Of a stretch of 64,000 nt of DNA, positions 52,332 to 61,354 are shown piece after piece. Each line of letters begins with the position of its first letter. The stretch's first letter is position 1. This DNA comes from DATAPE01 sp034667525 (GTDB lineage: Bacteria > Actinomycetota > CADDZG01 > WHSQ01), in contig JAXDJO010000003.1 of NCBI GenBank assembly GCA_034667525.1, forward strand, positions 62,001 through 126,000. The letters run 5' to 3'. The notes below the pieces were generated by a model, which was not told the DNA's origin, did no database searches, and was given only the letters and a program-made list of their open reading frames with translations. A program made the position numbers and the translations under genes.

Positions 52332-52404
52332 AGCCGGGTATCGGACTCGAACCGATCACCTGCACATTACAAGTGTGCCGCTCTACCAGATGAGCTAACC
52401 CGGC
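52332..52404 (-). tRNA. tRNA-Thr (anticodon TGT)
   Basis: Cloverleaf on the minus strand: acceptor arms GCCGGGT and ACCCGGC, D arm GCTC..GAGC, anticodon loop CTTGTAA with TGT (complement at 52368-52370), T arm GGTTCGAGTCC. CCA is not encoded. It stands 41 nt after the sigma gene. In some bacteria a tRNA-Thr also lies near secE. Confidence 0.94.
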
Positions 52405-52445
52405 ATGGGTTAGGAAGGCTAACGCTCCATCCCTTCGGCCCTCAG

Positions 52446-53057
52446 TTAGGTGCGCTCTGCGAGATGTTGCTCCATCTTGCGTTTGATCCGCTGGAGTGCG
52501 TTATCAACGGACTTCGCGCGCCGGCCGAGCTTCCCTGCAATCTCCTGATAGGACGATCCCTCCACGTACAGCTGTAGGACCTGTACCTCGAGACCCGTCA
52601 GCAGTCGCACCATCGACTCTCTCAAGCCTTCCACCTCTTGAGCGGAGATGACGATCTCTGCGGGATCGCTTGCCAACGCAGGCGGCAGGAAGTCGTCGAC
52701 CGGGCCCCCATCGCTATCGAGCCAGTCCTGGTTGTCGATGGAGATGTAGGAATTCAAGGGAACGTGCTTCTGACGAGTTGCTCCTTTGATAGCCGACAGG
52801 ACGCGGCGAGTGATACAGAGCTCAGCGAAAGCACGGAATGGTGTGTCATGGCGCGCCTCGAAGTCTCTGATCGCGTGGTAGAGCCCGATCATGCCCTCTT
52901 GAACGAGATCATCCGTGTCGGCTCCGGCTATGAAATAGGAACGGGCTTTCGCGCGGGCGTAATGACGGTACCGATTCAGCAGGAGCTCGATCGCGGCATC
53001 GTCTCCCCCCCGGACACGATCGACCAGGGCAGCGTCCTCCCGATCCGTATTCTCCAC
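52446..53057 (-). CDS. sigH: SigH-type RNA polymerase sigma factor (sigma-70 family)
   Basis: A 203-residue sigma factor. Region 2 shows DTDDLVQEGMIGLYHAIRDF and the -10 recognition block FRAFAELCITRRVLSAIKGA; the C-terminal region 4 has the helix-turn-helix SSYQEIAGKLGRRAKSVDNA. Size, the short PLNSYISID segment after region 2 and the position next to rlmB and cysS match Bacillus sigma-H and not ECF sigmas. Start GTG 53057. What regulon it directs in this organism is unknown; in Bacillus it opens sporulation and competence genes. Confidence 0.88.
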   Translation of the reverse strand: MENTDREDAALVDRVRGGDDAAIELLLNRYRHYARAKARSYFIAGADTDDLVQEGMIGLYHAIRDFEARHDTPFRAFAELCITRRVLSAIKGATRQKHVPLNSYISIDNQDWLDSDGGPVDDFLPPALASDPAEIVISAQEVEGLRESMVRLLTGLEVQVLQLYVEGSSYQEIAGKLGRRAKSVDNALQRIKRKMEQHLAERT

Positions 53058-53081
53058 GTTCTGGTGGGCCCCCTCCCCTGC

Positions 53082-53825
53082 TCACTCCCCGGATCGGACG
53101 GAGATCCTCCTTGCCACCTCGAACATGGCAATGGCACCGGCCACCCCTGCATTCAAAGATGACAGCCGGCCCTGCTGAGGGATGGCGACCAAAGCATCAC
53201 AGTTCGTGCGCACGTTGCGGGATATACCCCTATCTTCGGCTCCTATTACCAGGGCGACGGGAGGATCCATCAACTCCGATGTCCAGATGGTCTCCTCCGC
53301 TTTCTCGTCCAGCCCGATCACCCATAGGCCTCTAGCTTTCGCTTGATCGAGCGCCCGGGAGAGGTTTGTGACCCTGGCTACGGCCATCAGCTCCGTGGCG
53401 CCGGCGGAGACCCGTCGTGCGGCCGCCGTGACAGCGGCGGCCCGATGTGCCGGGATGACGACCCCGTTGAAGCCCGCGCCGAGCGCGGAACGGATCAGGG
53501 CACCGAGGTTCTGTGGGTCCATGATGCCGTCTGCGAACAGAACCCCCGTGCCTGCATCGGAGAGGATGGACTCGAGCGACGAGTAGCGGTAGCTGCCTGC
53601 GAGAGCTACCACACCCTGATGGTTCCCCGACGCGATCTGGTCGAGCTCGTGCCGGGGAACGACCTGGGTTGGGATCCCTCTTTTCCGGCTGCGATCCTTT
53701 ATCTCCTCGAGCAGACCGGAGATGGCGGCCTCGCGGGCGATCAACACCTTCTCGGGCGATCCCCCGGAGCGGAGATATTCCAGCACCGGACGCCGCCCCC
53801 AAAGGAGTTGGTCCTCGTTGTCTAT
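53082..53825 (-). CDS. rlmB: 23S rRNA (guanosine-2'-O-)-methyltransferase RlmB/TrmH family, start codon unclear
   Basis: SPOUT-family 2'-O-methyltransferase of about 247 residues. It has the substrate-binding domain (LLWGRRPVLEYLRSG; HQGVVALAG), DGIMDPQNLGALIRSA, VIGAEDRGIS and the knot motif IPQQGRLSSLNAGVAGAIA. No ATG, GTG or TTG exists in frame between the upstream end of the domain and well inside cysS. The best fitting start is ATA 53825, overlapping the cysS TAG as ATAG. The 328-residue frame from 54068 is mostly a shadow of cysS. Confidence 0.88.
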   Translation of the reverse strand: MDNEDQLLWGRRPVLEYLRSGGSPEKVLIAREAAISGLLEEIKDRSRKRGIPTQVVPRHELDQIASGNHQGVVALAGSYRYSSLESILSDAGTGVLFADGIMDPQNLGALIRSALGAGFNGVVIPAHRAAAVTAAARRVSAGATELMAVARVTNLSRALDQAKARGLWVIGLDEKAEETIWTSELMDPPVALVIGAEDRGISRNVRTNCDALVAIPQQGRLSSLNAGVAGAIAMFEVARRISVRSGE

Positions 53826-55279
53826 GCCTCGCCGACTTTCAGGTGCCAGCGACTTCCTGCGGGAGTGTCTTCCACTAAGACGCCGATCTCTTCCAGCCGA
53901 GAACGGATGGCATCCGCACGATCGAACGCGGACTCGGCGCGGGCCCGATCGCGTAGCTCCAACACGTATTCCACAAGCCCTGCGATGAGCTCTGAAGACA
54001 CGTTCGAGGACTTGAAGCGAAAGCCCAGGATCGAGGTCACCTCCAGGAACGATTCGAGAAGCTGCCATAACTTCTCTCGCTGCTCGCTACCCCCATCACT
54101 CATCCGCTCCATCGTCTTATTTCCTTCGCTCACCAGATCGTGAACGGTGGCAAAGGCAGCTGCCGAGTTGAAGTCATCGTCCATCGCGGCTACGAAACGC
54201 TCGACGAAAGGCGCGCCGGCATCGTCCCCGAACCGTTCTTGTCCGACGGGCCGGCGAAGTTCATCCAGTTGTGGGAGCTGGCCGTCGAGGGAGTGGGTGG
54301 CCGAAGCCAAGAACCGGGCCCATCGGTCGTAGCTCTGTGCCGCGTCGGTCATGACCGGAGTGGAGAAGGTCGATTGGATCCGGTATGACCCCATCAATAC
54401 CCAGTAGCGGATGACGTCAGGAGAGTAGCTCTCCAAAAGATCGCGTACGAGCACGACGTTGCCCAGCGATTTGGACATCTTCGTTGCTTCCATCTGAACC
54501 AGCCCACAATGCATCCACTGCGTCACGAACGGTTCCGTTCCTGCAAGAGCCTCCGCCTGGGCTATCTCGTTCTCGTGGTGAGGGAACGTCAGGTCCGCCC
54601 CGCCCCCATGGATATCGATGGGCATACCCAGGTATTTGGTCGACATCACCGAGCATTCGATGTGCCATCCAGGCCTTCCCGGCCCCCAGGGGGAGGGCCA
54701 CGAAGGTTCACCTTCCTTGGCCGATTTCCACAGAGCGAAGTCCAATGGACTCCGTTTGCTTGCCTGGGGCTCGATCCGCTCTCCCGCTCTCATCTCGTCA
54801 AGCGAACGTCCCGAGAGTTTCCCGTAACCAGGAAAGGAATCCACGGCGAACCACACGTCGCCTTCGGCCTCGTAGGCGACCCCCCGGTCGATGAGACCTT
54901 CGATGGCTTGAACCATCTCCTCGATGTGCTGGGTTGCGCGAGAGACGATGTCCGCACGACGGATCCCCAGCGACTCCATGTCCGCATCGAACGCTGCCGA
55001 GTATTTAGTAGTTACTGCCTCTGTTGATATGCCTTCGATGTTGGCGCGGTCGATGATCTTGTCCTCGATGTCGGTGTAGTTCATTACGTAGGTAACTTCG
55101 AATCCGCGGTATTGAAGATAGCGCCGGATGAAATCCATCCACATGAAGGTCCTGAAGTTACCGATGTGCTGATAGTTGTGAACCGTCGGCCCACACGTGT
55201 ACATGAGCACGCGATCCGGCTGGCGCGTCTCCAGCGGTACGACCCGACGGACAAGGGTGTTGTATATGCGAACACTCAT
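53822..55279 (-). CDS. cysS: Cysteinyl-tRNA synthetase
   Basis: Class I synthetase of 485 residues that charges tRNA-Cys. The zinc-binding Cys29 in YTCGPTVHNYQHIGN, the HIGH-like HIGN, DIHGGGADLTFPHHENE with further zinc ligands, and KMSKSLGN are all present. Start ATG 55279 overlaps the ispF stop (ATGA). This ispD-ispF-cysS-rlmB order is shared with mycobacteria. Confidence 0.98.
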   Translation of the reverse strand: MSVRIYNTLVRRVVPLETRQPDRVLMYTCGPTVHNYQHIGNFRTFMWMDFIRRYLQYRGFEVTYVMNYTDIEDKIIDRANIEGISTEAVTTKYSAAFDADMESLGIRRADIVSRATQHIEEMVQAIEGLIDRGVAYEAEGDVWFAVDSFPGYGKLSGRSLDEMRAGERIEPQASKRSPLDFALWKSAKEGEPSWPSPWGPGRPGWHIECSVMSTKYLGMPIDIHGGGADLTFPHHENEIAQAEALAGTEPFVTQWMHCGLVQMEATKMSKSLGNVVLVRDLLESYSPDVIRYWVLMGSYRIQSTFSTPVMTDAAQSYDRWARFLASATHSLDGQLPQLDELRRPVGQERFGDDAGAPFVERFVAAMDDDFNSAAAFATVHDLVSEGNKTMERMSDGGSEQREKLWQLLESFLEVTSILGFRFKSSNVSSELIAGLVEYVLELRDRARAESAFDRADAIRSRLEEIGVLVEDTPAGSRWHLKVGEA

Positions 55280-55761
55280 CGGGTGAGATTAGTCCGCTCG
55301 ATCAGCACAACGGCGATCGAGGCGATCCCTTCGCCGCGGCCGGCGAAGCCCAGATGATCAGTCGTCGTTGCCTTGATGGAAACGTCAGCATCGGCGATCC
55401 GCAACGCCTCCGCCACATTGCCGATCATTCGATCGCGGTACGGATTGAGGCGGGGCACCTCCGCAATCACGGTGGCGTCCACGTTGACGATCGACCAGCC
55501 TGCAGCCGCCACGGCGTCGGCAGTCTCGCTCAATATGCGGAGACTGGAAGCGCCGTGCCAGCGTTCATCGTTAGGGAACAGTGCACCGAGATCCCCCAGG
55601 TTGGCCGCTCCGAGAAGTCCATCGGCCACCGCGTGACTCAGCACATCTGCATCGGAATGGCCGCTCAATCCCGGGCTCCCCAGGATCTCGATGCCTCCAA
55701 GGATGAAAGGACGACGTTCATTGAAAGGATGGGCATCGAACCCTAGACCGACGCGGATCAT
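55276..55761 (-). CDS. ispF: 2-C-methyl-D-erythritol 2,4-cyclodiphosphate synthase
   Basis: Fifth enzyme of the MEP isoprenoid pathway. The 161 residues show the zinc ligands Asp9 and His11 in GFDAHPF and the second His in SGHSDADVLSHAVADGLLGA, then GDLGALFPND and AGRGEGIASIAVV. Both ends overlap neighbours by 4 nt (ispD and cysS). Confidence 0.98.
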   Translation of the reverse strand: MIRVGLGFDAHPFNERRPFILGGIEILGSPGLSGHSDADVLSHAVADGLLGAANLGDLGALFPNDERWHGASSLRILSETADAVAAAGWSIVNVDATVIAEVPRLNPYRDRMIGNVAEALRIADADVSIKATTTDHLGFAGRGEGIASIAVVLIERTNLTR

Positions 55762-56432
55762 CCTGCCTCTTGAATGATCGACTCAACCAGTCGGATGTCC
55801 TCTGGATAAGTAACCTTGATATTGATCCGGCTTCCGGGGACGACGGCAACCCTGCCTCCGTAGCGCTGCACGAGCTGAGCTTCATCGGTACCGATGAATC
55901 CCTCCTCGGTAGCGCGCCGGTGTGCGGTCTTCAAGACCCGGCTGAGGAATGCAGAAGGTGTTTGCGCTCGCCATAGATCCGTGCGATCGACAGTTTCCAC
56001 TGCGAATCCACCGGCCACACGCTTGATGGTTTCGTCGACCGGAACGGCAGGAGTGACACCATCGACATCCCTCAGCGCCTTCAAGACTCGCTCCAACAGG
56101 GGCAGATCTGCCAGGGGCCGAGCCGCGTCATGAACGACCACCCGCTCCGACGTGACCCTCTGCAACGCATTGCCTACTGACTCCTGTCTGGTGAGACCTC
56201 CCTCGATGAAGGAGACCACATCGGTCGGCGCCACGTCGTCGGGCGGATCCAGATCGGGAGGAAGAACTATGAACACCGGCCTACAACCTCCCGCTTGAAG
56301 CAGGTCCAGCGCCCACCGCACCAGCGAACGTTCCGCCACGCGCAGGAACTGCTTGGGATGATGAAGGCCGGTCCGCTCCCCGCGGCCCGCCGCGGCGATG
56401 ATCCCGCTGGGAGATCCTGCAGATTGGCTCGT
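55758..56432 (-). CDS. ispD: 2-C-methyl-D-erythritol 4-phosphate cytidylyltransferase, start codon unclear
   Basis: Third enzyme of the MEP pathway. The nucleotide-binding N-terminus IIAAAGRGERTG and PKQF, the VVHDAARPL block and PVDETIKRV are clear. The first canonical start (GTG 56339) would delete the catalytic glycine-rich loop. Upstream of that loop, back to the carD stop TAG at 56438-56436, no ATG, GTG or TTG occurs in any useful position. Candidates are ACG 56432 (used here, 224 aa) and ATC 56402 or 56399. The frame is the same as carD, so readthrough of the TAG would fuse the two proteins. Confidence 0.85.
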   Translation of the reverse strand, partial: TSQSAGSPSGIIAAAGRGERTGLHHPKQFLRVAERSLVRWALDLLQAGGCRPVFIVLPPDLDPPDDVAPTDVVSFIEGGLTRQESVGNALQRVTSERVVVHDAARPLADLPLLERVLKALRDVDGVTPAVPVDETIKRVAGGFAVETVDRTDLWRAQTPSAFLSRVLKTAHRRATEEGFIGTDEAQLVQRYGGRVAVVPGSRINIKVTYPEDIRLVESIIQEAG

Positions 56433-56435
56433 GGC

Positions 56436-56918
56436 CTAGCCGAGAACCTCGTCGAGTAGCTGCTCGGCCTCCGCCTCGTTGCAATCTTTGGAGAAGGTGA
56501 GTTCGGATACCAGGATCTGACGCGCCTTGGTGAGCATCCTCTTCTCGCCTGCAGACAACCCCTTCTCTTTGTCGCGCTGATGAAGGCTGCGAACGACTTC
56601 TGCAACTTTGTAGATGTCTCCGGAACGGAGCTTTTCCACGTTCGCCTTGAAGCGACGCGACCAGTTCGTGGTGTTGGTGGTTGGCTCTTGCTTCCTCAAA
56701 ACCTTGAATACCTTCGGAACTTCCTTGGCGGGAGTCACCTCTCGAAGACCGACTTCGTCCGTCGAATCTGTGGGAACCATCAGGGTCAACTCACCGTAGG
56801 CAAGCTTCAAGATGAAGTAGTCACGCTTCTCGCCGAACAGTTCTTTCTCTTCCAGAGATTCGATGACGGCTGCGCCGTGATGCGGGTAAACGACCTTATC
56901 GCCTACACGGAAGCTCAA
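56436..56918 (-). CDS. carD: CarD-family RNA polymerase-binding regulator
   Basis: Binds RNA polymerase beta and stabilises open promoter complexes in actinobacteria; controls rRNA and stress responses. I start at TTG 56918 (160 aa, family length) with GGAGGA 9 nt upstream; the longer frame to 57017 lacks similarity. The RID domain begins SFRVGDKVVYPHHGAAVIE, and the C-terminal DNA-binding part has TNWSRRFKANVEKLRSGD, EVVRSLHQRDKEKGLSAGE and KRMLTKARQILVSEL. Confidence 0.96.
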   Translation of the reverse strand: MSFRVGDKVVYPHHGAAVIESLEEKELFGEKRDYFILKLAYGELTLMVPTDSTDEVGLREVTPAKEVPKVFKVLRKQEPTTNTTNWSRRFKANVEKLRSGDIYKVAEVVRSLHQRDKEKGLSAGEKRMLTKARQILVSELTFSKDCNEAEAEQLLDEVLG

Positions 56919-57016
56919 CTCCGATACTCCTCCTGCCAAGATTCGATCCTCACATGTCGAGCAATAGAGAAGGCCCGACCAGGGAGCCTTTGGTTCTCCA
57001 AGGATAGCACGCAACA

Positions 57017-58351
57017 TTACGCGACAAGATCCTCGCGGTTAGTGCTGCGGGCCGCCAGATTGACATGATTGAACATCTCCGAGACGTCACTTCCCACCTT
57101 TGTCCTCAAACCCGGAGGCACGTCTTGCACACCGCGAGGTACGAGCGCAGTAGTGAAGCCAAGCCGCGCCGCCTCTTGAAGCCTTTTTTCCATGGCAGGG
57201 ACCCGCCTTATCTCTCCGGACAATCCGACCTCGCCTATCGCAACCGTTCGGCCATCGATCGCAACGCCACTGATGGCCGAGTAGAGGGCCAAGCAAACTG
57301 CAAGATCTACGGCGGGCTCTCGGATGCTGAAGCCGCCCGCTGCAGCGACGAAGACGTCCACAGATGAAAAGAGCTTGGTTTGGGCCCGCTCCGTCATCAC
57401 ACCCAGCAAGAGCGAGAGCCGCCGGGCATCTAACCCGATCGGCACGCGGCGAGGCTGCGGAAGGCTGGTCGAGGTGGTGAGGGCCTGGATCTCGATCAGA
57501 AGGGGGCGAGTTCCCTCGACGCTGGGAAAAACCACAGATCCACTCACGCCAAGGCTGCGATCCGCGAGCAACATGGCCGACGGATCTTGTACTGCATCCA
57601 GGCCCCGCTGTCCCATCAGGAACACGCCAACTTCATCGGTTGATCCGAACCTGTTCTTGGAGGTGCGCAACAGACGAAGAGCTCCACCGCGTTCGCACTC
57701 CAGGTTAACGACCGCGTCGACCATGTGCTCCAGGGTTTTGGGACCTGCGATCGTTCCTTCCTTCGTAACCTGCCCGACGAGGATTACCACCGTTCCGCTT
57801 CGTTTGGCAAAGCGAACGAGGTCCGCTGCACACTCCCGCACCTGTGTCACCGATCCAGGGGATTGCTCGAGCTCCGGACGCTGAAGCACCTGCACGGAAT
57901 CGACCATCAAAACTGCCGGCCGGCGCTGCTCGGCGAGGGTCAAGATGGCGGGCAGAGAGAAGGCGGCGACCGCCTCGAGCTCATCTACTGGAAGCTCCAG
58001 GCGTCGCGCACGCAGAGCGACCTGGTCGAGCGACTCCTCGCCGGTCACGAGGAGCGAGCTGTGGCCACCACGGATGAGGCCGCTTAACAATTGCAAGACT
58101 AGGGTCGACTTCCCCACGCCGGGCTCGCCCGAGAGCAGCAGTGCCTCGCCATGAACCAACCCGCCGCCCAGCACCCTGTCGAACTCCGCCACGCCCGTCC
58201 CGAAACGGTCCAAGGCGGCGGTCGCCTCCGCCAGCCGCAGGACCTCGAGGTGCTCGCCCGTGACGGTTTCGGTGGCACTGCTCCACGCGCCACAGTCCGG
58301 GCACTTGCCAAACCACTTCACAGAGGTGTAACCGCAATCGCTGCAATGCAT
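57017..58351 (-). CDS. radA: DNA repair protein RadA (Sms)
   Basis: ATPase that helps process recombination intermediates. The 444 residues hold the zinc finger (Cys3, Cys6, Cys17, Cys20 in CSDCG and CPDCG), Walker A GEPGVGKST, the TSKNRFGST motif and a Lon-like C-terminal domain with GEVGLSGEIRRV. The N-terminus is a few residues shorter than usual but keeps all zinc ligands. Start ATG 58351 lacks a ribosome-binding site. A 26-bp promoter-like element lies about 84 nt upstream. Confidence 0.96.
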   Translation of the reverse strand: MHCSDCGYTSVKWFGKCPDCGAWSSATETVTGEHLEVLRLAEATAALDRFGTGVAEFDRVLGGGLVHGEALLLSGEPGVGKSTLVLQLLSGLIRGGHSSLLVTGEESLDQVALRARRLELPVDELEAVAAFSLPAILTLAEQRRPAVLMVDSVQVLQRPELEQSPGSVTQVRECAADLVRFAKRSGTVVILVGQVTKEGTIAGPKTLEHMVDAVVNLECERGGALRLLRTSKNRFGSTDEVGVFLMGQRGLDAVQDPSAMLLADRSLGVSGSVVFPSVEGTRPLLIEIQALTTSTSLPQPRRVPIGLDARRLSLLLGVMTERAQTKLFSSVDVFVAAAGGFSIREPAVDLAVCLALYSAISGVAIDGRTVAIGEVGLSGEIRRVPAMEKRLQEAARLGFTTALVPRGVQDVPPGLRTKVGSDVSEMFNHVNLAARSTNREDLVA

Positions 58352-58434
58352 CGACCGACCGTACAGAACAGGTAGGACAACTATCCCCTGCGCCCTTGCG
58401 GCTGAAGACAGCTTTCATGGTCGCAGAACCTCGG

Positions 58435-58460
58435 TATAGGTGGCTACGCTCGCAAAGAAT
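58435..58460 (-). promoter_or_regulatory. 26-bp conserved element upstream of radA (copy 1)
   Basis: Read on the minus strand: ATTCTTTGCGAGC, six variable or mixed bases, CCAC and TATA. It matches the element at 62170-62195 at 23 of 26 positions. The layout TTGnnAGnn, 8 nt, TA recalls the PafBC-dependent (RecA-independent) DNA damage promoter of mycobacteria, whose regulon includes radA, but several bases differ. Confidence 0.4.
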
Positions 58461-61339
58461 CAATCGGCGATGCGGAGGGCTACCGCGGGGGCTATCTGGG
58501 AGGCCTGTTGGGCGGGCCAGGCCGTGGCTATGAGTGAGGCTACGAACGCGATCGCAACGAGGATGCCTATCTGCACCCATGGGATGGTGAACACGACACC
58601 CTTGCCGAACTGGCCCGTGGCAACAAGCTGCTTCGAAGTAATGAGCGCGAGCACCGTTCCGACGAGGATGCCTTCGATCGCGATGAAGCCCGATTCCAGC
58701 AGGAAGGCCATCCTCACCTGGCCCGTCTGGAAGCCGAGAGATCTCAGCACCCCTACCGAGTGCCGCCTTTCTCTGACCGCCCTCACCATCACGACCCCGA
58801 GCCCCGCGATCCCCACCAGGAGCCCCAGGGCGAGGTAACCCTGCATGAGCCGCAGGAACTGCAGGCTGACGGCAGAAAACTTCTCGACGGTGGAGCGGAA
58901 GGTTTTGGCCTCAACACCTTCCCGGAAGAACCTTCCCTGGAGACGAGCACCTAGAGCAGAAGGGTTTTGTCCAGGAGTGACCGTCATGTAGAAGAGCGAC
59001 GGGGTGGCTCTGGAAACCGCCTGGTGCAATGACTTCTTGGACATATAAACGCCAAAGTTCGTCGCGTCGCTATCGACCACGCCGATCACTTTGCGCTCCG
59101 TTCGCGCGCCGGTGATCGGGTCCAGAACGGCAACAGAATCTCCCGGCTTGGCCGGTGGTGTTGCAGGCCCTCCGCCGGCCTGCAGGAAGAAAGAGTCGAT
59201 GACCATCGTGTGAGGATCAGTGAGAAGCCGGTCCCAGACCGCCTTGGACGAGCTGAGTCCCGGAGCGCGCTTGGAGAGAACCGGCGTCCCCACATCGACG
59301 AAGCTGCGGTCGATGCCGCTGGCGAACCATGGTTTCGCCTGGGGGAAGGACTGGGGTTGAAAGAGCGCCGTCCCCGTATCGATCGCAGTTACTTTCGCGA
59401 CACCCTTCACCACGCTGAGGGCTGCCGCCGTCGGAGGGTTACTGGCGCTGGCGGTAACGAACATGTCGAATCCGCCCGCAGCTTTGCGCGTTGTCGAATC
59501 AACCTGGCCACCAAAGACCGTGGCCAGAACGGAGATAAACACCATGGTGAAAAGGACCAGCGAATACATGCCGAGAGTCAGGCCGGTGCGGAACCGGCGC
59601 GCGAGGGGATAGGCCATGCCCAGACGCAGAGAAAGACCCTTGGCGGCGATCCGATGCAGGATCCCGGCGAGATTCTCCTGGATCTGGCTCAAGAAGACGA
59701 CCGCAGAGAAAGTAAGCAGGACACCTTGAGCTACGAACGCCGAGATGCTTCCACTCTCGAAGAGCTTGCTGCCCAGGATCGTGTCTCCGAAGACACCCCA
59801 GAGCAACGCGAATCCCGACACGAGCAGCACGGCAGGGCGCCTTTTGATGAGCCGCGTTAGGACTGGAAGCAGGCCGAACGCTGCCATAGGTGGAGCCAGG
59901 AGCATTCCTGCCCAAGCCGAGCTATGACCGAGAGAGGCCGCGAACCACAAGAGGCCGACGGCGGTCAACAACAAGCCGAGTACAAGGGTGCGCGTGCGAA
60001 CGCGCTCCAGTCTCGGTTCGGGAAGATCGCGGATCGCGCGGATGATATTGACGCGACTGATGCGAAGACTCGTGAAGAAGACGGCCACCAACGAGATCAG
60101 GACACCGATGCAGAAGCCGCCGATAACGCTCGAGATCTGAAACGCAAAGCTGAGATCGAGGGAAAAATCGCCGAACCCGGCGAAGATGGGGGCCGCGAAC
60201 TTAACGATCGCCCAACCGACTCCAATCCCGAAGATGGCGCCGGCGACCCCTGCAACGAGTGCATAGATCGCGCCTTCCATGGTGAAGCCACGAACCAGGT
60301 CGGCCCGGCTTGTGCCCACCGCGCGCAGCATCCCGAGCTGTTTCTTCCGCTCCTCGGACAACATCACGAAGATGTTGATAAGGAGGAGGATCCCAGCCAA
60401 CACGGCGAACTCACCGATACCGACGAACAGCGTTCGAAAACTGTCACCCTGCGCTTTCGCGGCGTCAAGCCTGTTCTGTTTGACATCGTCAACGCGTACG
60501 CTGGGATCCGCGATCGCCTTTCGCAGCACTCCGTCAACGGCGCCGGTGAGTGCAGCACCATCGTCAACCCCACCGCGATTCGACACGATGACGGTGCTAT
60601 CGGGAGGGACGGCTCCTTTCGGGATCCCATGGGAAACGATGCTCGCGATCGTTCCAGGCGCGACGAAGGCGTTGGCCGAGGTGGTCTCCACGCCGAACCA
60701 GAGACCGGCCAACCCCAACCGGGGCAGCACCCGGTCGACGCTCAATCGCATCTGCTTTCCGTACAAGAAGAGCGTCACCTCATCACCGCGCCCGGCAGCG
60801 AGCGTCTGCGCCAGGTCGGCACCGAGCACAACGTGCCCGGGAGCCGGGGTCGGCCCCCTGATACCGGTGGAGGTTGGGTCCTCGCCGAAAACGCGGGCGG
60901 CGCCCATGTTGAGCTCCAAGGCCTGGGCGCCGGGCTGTGCACGCCGGGCTCCCGAAGCGCTCGAGGAAAACGAAGCGGGCACGGCCCGCAACGCCATGAC
61001 CCCGTCGATGCGGGGGTCATGCAGATTCCGGACGTTCTGAGCGATGGTCCGAGCCTGCTGGGGAGTTGGCACCCTGACTACCTCGTCGACCGGGCCCAAC
61101 TGCGTCTTAGCTGTGACGCGGATCGACGAGTCCAACGTGTCACCAACGATGAAGCTTCCGGTGATGATCGCCGTTCCCAGCAGACTGCCTGCGATCAACA
61201 GGATGGTTTCAGTAGGGCGGCGACCCGCGTTGCGGATGGCGAAACGACGTTGAACGGGCCTGCGGACGAACTGCCACGCGACGGCAAGCAACGCAACGGC
61301 GACTAGAACCAGGAGCGGGGGCAGTGATGAAGGGCTCAT
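58460..61339 (-). CDS. ABC transporter permease, FtsX/MacB family
   Basis: Large membrane protein of 959 residues with two FtsX-type permease blocks. A first transmembrane helix (8-26) and one near 43-63 are followed by an extracytoplasmic domain, a cluster of three helices near residues 310-440 (EFAVLAGILLLINIFVMLSE), several central helices, a second outer domain and the C-terminal three-helix FtsX block (YLALGLLVGIAGLGVVMVRA, VRERRHSVGVLRSLGF). Such permeases usually move lipids, peptides or lipoproteins by mechanotransmission. It starts 15 nt after its ATPase. Confidence 0.9.
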   Translation of the reverse strand: MSPSSLPPLLVLVAVALLAVAWQFVRRPVQRRFAIRNAGRRPTETILLIAGSLLGTAIITGSFIVGDTLDSSIRVTAKTQLGPVDEVVRVPTPQQARTIAQNVRNLHDPRIDGVMALRAVPASFSSSASGARRAQPGAQALELNMGAARVFGEDPTSTGIRGPTPAPGHVVLGADLAQTLAAGRGDEVTLFLYGKQMRLSVDRVLPRLGLAGLWFGVETTSANAFVAPGTIASIVSHGIPKGAVPPDSTVIVSNRGGVDDGAALTGAVDGVLRKAIADPSVRVDDVKQNRLDAAKAQGDSFRTLFVGIGEFAVLAGILLLINIFVMLSEERKKQLGMLRAVGTSRADLVRGFTMEGAIYALVAGVAGAIFGIGVGWAIVKFAAPIFAGFGDFSLDLSFAFQISSVIGGFCIGVLISLVAVFFTSLRISRVNIIRAIRDLPEPRLERVRTRTLVLGLLLTAVGLLWFAASLGHSSAWAGMLLAPPMAAFGLLPVLTRLIKRRPAVLLVSGFALLWGVFGDTILGSKLFESGSISAFVAQGVLLTFSAVVFLSQIQENLAGILHRIAAKGLSLRLGMAYPLARRFRTGLTLGMYSLVLFTMVFISVLATVFGGQVDSTTRKAAGGFDMFVTASASNPPTAAALSVVKGVAKVTAIDTGTALFQPQSFPQAKPWFASGIDRSFVDVGTPVLSKRAPGLSSSKAVWDRLLTDPHTMVIDSFFLQAGGGPATPPAKPGDSVAVLDPITGARTERKVIGVVDSDATNFGVYMSKKSLHQAVSRATPSLFYMTVTPGQNPSALGARLQGRFFREGVEAKTFRSTVEKFSAVSLQFLRLMQGYLALGLLVGIAGLGVVMVRAVRERRHSVGVLRSLGFQTGQVRMAFLLESGFIAIEGILVGTVLALITSKQLVATGQFGKGVVFTIPWVQIGILVAIAFVASLIATAWPAQQASQIAPAVALRIAD

Positions 61340-61354
61340 GTGACCCGCAGCCCT

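Noticed and set aside
57981..58580. Minus-strand frame beginning upstream of radA, considered as a longer RadA with an extra CxxC
   Set aside because: It is in another frame than radA, and RadA already has its complete zinc finger from ATG 58351.
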